A stretch of DNA of 23,728 bases from JBBQVS01 sp038211295 (GTDB lineage: Bacteria > Chloroflexota > Ktedonobacteria > Ktedonobacterales > Ktedonobacteraceae): assembly GCA_038211295.1 (NCBI GenBank), contig JBBQVS010000061.1, forward strand, positions 1-23,728. The letters are read 5' to 3'. Position numbers and translations under genes: made by a program. Positions 21,949 to 23,728 of this stretch are shown here, piece after piece. The notes beneath the pieces are model-generated. The model was given only the letters and a program-made list of their open reading frames with translations. It made no database searches and was not told the DNA's origin. Positions within the stretch are counted from its first letter, which is position 1; every line of letters begins with the position of its first letter.

Positions 21949-23728
21949 CTAAGCTTTTGCCTTCTTCGCCATTGTAAGTGCTTTGTTATATGACTCCATC
22001 GCCTGCAAATATTCTCCCTGTCGCATGTACGCATCACCGAGTACGCGATAACCAGCAGAATACTTGGGCGCGAGGTTGAGTAGCGCACGTACATTGCTTA
22101 CAATCTCGCCAAGTAGTTCGGGCGCACTCTTAATGATGATACGGTATTCCTGCATCGCTTCATCGTAATCGCCAACAAGCTGATGTTGATACCCCTTGAC
22201 CAATCGCTCCTGCGAACTCTGTGGACGCTCTTTACCACCGCCCGTCGTTGCCCGCCCGTCGTTGCCACGTCCGTTTGTAACACCGGACTGCTGATACGCA
22301 GGTGGAGTGGTGGTGCGCGGCGGCATGGCCTGTAAGCGAATGGCGGGCCGCTTCATGGTTGTCTCTAGCTCACTCTCGAAGAAGGCATCGACGCGCGGAG
22401 TAGGCGCGACAGGTGTTGCTTCTATCTGCTTCGCCACAGGTGTTGGCTCAAAGACAGGACTCGGCTCAACACGACTCGATTGCGTGAATGCTTGCATAGG
22501 CTCCGATTGCACGTAAGGCGTATATGGCACATCGAAGGTTGTCTTCGCGGGTATTTCGACTGAGGCAACAGGCTGGCGCGTGGTGTCGTCAGCTACTGAA
22601 ACAACAGGCGGAACAGGCGCGGGTGCCGGAACTGAGCGCAAGCCAGAGGCCCACATTGGCTCTTCCAACGGTGCTTCGGTGTGCATCGGCTCTGGTGCAA
22701 CATACGGTGTTTGTGTGTAAGGTGATACGAGATTTCCCAGTTGTGCCAGTGCCGATGTAAGCGGTGACTCAGTATATGACGGCTGATACTGCTCTTCCTG
22801 ATACAACGACTCATATTTTTCGGCGTATGGCTCCTCATTCTGCTCATACGACGGAGCTAGTTGTGTCTCACTTAGCTGTTGTTCTTGTGACTGCGCGATG
22901 GCTGAAAGCGACTTTGGCTCTAGAGGCACAAAGCCCCGTGAACGGAGCGATTGTTCCAGGTTCTCTAATGTGTTGACAAGTGTTTGTTCAGATGGTTCCG
23001 TCCGAACTGGCTCAGGCACAAGTTGCTTCGACCATTCATACGAGTCGAGGGTTGGTTCGATGAGAGAGGAGTTCTCTGGCTCCGCCCACGCATGTACATC
23101 GTGTGTCGCCTCTGGCATAGCAGGAGATGCTTGCTCTGGTTCCGTCCATGCATTGCGTTCAGACATAACAGGAGAGGCTTGTGCTGGCTCAGACCATACA
23201 TCTACGTCAGATTGTGCTACTACAGAAGTTTGCACAGGTGCTGGCGTCGGTTGCGCGACTTCAGGTTGCGGCTTCACAGACTGTTGTGCGGGTTTTTCTT
23301 GACCACTCGCGCCTATTTCTGCCGCGCCCAATGCCTTTAGCCAGTCTGGCCCAAAGAAGAACGGCTCTTCATTCTCCACAGGCGCATTCAACGATGTTTG
23401 TGGCTCATTATGCCATGTGTGCGTCTCGTTGACAGAGGCAACAACCTCTTGAGAGGTGGCAAGGACTGGCGTTTCTTTACTGGGTGATTCTTGCTTCTGT
23501 ACCACGGGTGGCGTTGGTTCGCTCGGTTGCGGTTGCTCCTGCTGTTCGTCCTGTGTCAACATGGTTAGCCAGGCAGGAGACACGGATGGAGCCTCTTCTT
23601 GTGTGGCTGACATCCAAGAAGCATTCTCGATCTGCCCACTCTGTGTTTCATGTTTCCACAGGTCGTCAGTGCTGAGTGAGGAGAGGTGTCCGATATCGCT
23701 CCAGACAGGGGCTTCTTGTGGCGCGTCA
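21949..23728 (-). CDS. TPR-containing protein with long Pro/Glu-rich region (N-terminus outside the window)
   Basis: At least 592 codons are in the window and the frame remains open to the right edge. The ATG at 23613 is probably internal, because the codons above it keep the same composition and WSDIG-like segments. Most of the chain is low-complexity, rich in Pro, Glu, Gln, Ser and Val, with imperfect repeats such as VWSEPAQASPVM, AWTEPEQASPAM and AWAEPENSSL. Only the C-terminal 90 or so residues look folded: two TPR-like helix pairs, GYQHQLVGDYDEAMQEYRII and AGYRVLGDAYMRQGEYLQAM. No membrane segment is visible in the part seen. It is first or internal in an operon with the Roadblock/LC7 protein and ndk, and is a plausible scaffold partner of the Roadblock protein. 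Confidence 0.8.
   Translation of the reverse strand, partial: DAPQEAPVWSDIGHLSSLSTDDLWKHETQSGQIENASWMSATQEEAPSVSPAWLTMLTQDEQQEQPQPSEPTPPVVQKQESPSKETPVLATSQEVVASVNETHTWHNEPQTSLNAPVENEEPFFFGPDWLKALGAAEIGASGQEKPAQQSVKPQPEVAQPTPAPVQTSVVAQSDVDVWSEPAQASPVMSERNAWTEPEQASPAMPEATHDVHAWAEPENSSLIEPTLDSYEWSKQLVPEPVRTEPSEQTLVNTLENLEQSLRSRGFVPLEPKSLSAIAQSQEQQLSETQLAPSYEQNEEPYAEKYESLYQEEQYQPSYTESPLTSALAQLGNLVSPYTQTPYVAPEPMHTEAPLEEPMWASGLRSVPAPAPVPPVVSVADDTTRQPVASVEIPAKTTFDVPYTPYVQSEPMQAFTQSSRVEPSPVFEPTPVAKQIEATPVAPTPRVDAFFESELETTMKRPAIRLQAMPPRTTTPPAYQQSGVTNGRGNDGRATTGGGKERPQSSQERLVKGYQHQLVGDYDEAMQEYRIIIKSAPELLGEIVSNVRALLNLAPKYSAGYRVLGDAYMRQGEYLQAMESYNKALTMAKKAKA

Noticed and set aside
22990..23230. Possible CRISPR-like or tandem DNA repeat in the TPR gene
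   Set aside because: The similarity is at the level of degenerate WxEPxxAS protein repeats, with no fixed-length DNA repeats and spacers.
22898..23302. Cys/Ser/Gly-rich 134-codon plus-strand frame opposite the TPR protein
   Set aside because: It mirrors the Pro/Glu/Gln-rich repeats of the minus-strand gene; the composition is an artefact of the opposite reading.

Overview
The window looks like chromosomal DNA of a Ktedonobacteria-type Chloroflexota bacterium. This is inferred from an IscB/HEARO element of the type abundant in Ktedonobacter, a stand-alone CsbD-like protein, a long Pro/Glu-rich TPR protein next to a Roadblock/LC7 protein, and the overall mix of housekeeping and lipid/sugar genes. 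No rRNA or marker gene confirms the taxonomy. Most genes have clear Shine-Dalgarno sites, and many are closed by strong stem-loop terminators.

Layout. 1-1214: acyl-CoA (fatty acid) desaturase with a hairpin in its leader and a strong terminator. About 1340-2394: an IS200/IS605-like IscB element with a structured left end (omega/HEARO RNA), an iscB gene carrying a large in-frame internal deletion, and a right-end hairpin. It sits between a good ribosome binding site (1331-1336) and the ATG (2398) of the mannose-1-phosphate guanylyltransferase gene manC. 3463-3820: a non-coding stretch with a terminator, an extended -10 promoter and a long leader. 3821-6620: a family 2 glycosyltransferase whose N-terminus resembles the cysteinyl-tRNA synthetase C-terminal domain, overlapping oligoendopeptidase F. 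6795-7019: CsbD-like stress protein. 7100-8677 (-) and 8860-10296 (+): divergent glucose-6-phosphate dehydrogenase and a class I pyridine nucleotide-disulfide oxidoreductase. 10380-14238 (-): crtI-type carotenoid desaturase, an alpha/beta hydrolase and a membrane-anchored coiled-coil protein. 14512-15903: nicotinate phosphoribosyltransferase. 16019-18905: a radical SAM protein resembling the MJ0619/tetraether lipid synthase family, then two tandem paralogous glycosyltransferases of the rSAM-associated 'transferase 2' type. 18978-20658: a multi-pass membrane protein convergent with a CPBP-type intramembrane protease. 20771-21049: a small cysteine-rich protein. 21106-23728 (-): TPR protein (cut by the window edge), Roadblock/LC7 protein and nucleoside diphosphate kinase, probably one operon.

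Themes. Envelope and lipid chemistry recurs: desaturase, GDP-mannose supply, three glycosyltransferases, carotenoid desaturase, and a radical SAM protein that may join or modify lipid tails. Cofactor supply also recurs: NADPH from zwf, NAD from pncB, nucleotide balance from ndk. The most unusual items are the nuclease-dead, internally deleted IscB with an apparently intact omega RNA placed exactly in the manC leader, the tRNA-synthetase-domain/glycosyltransferase fusion, and the bacterial Tes-like radical SAM gene.
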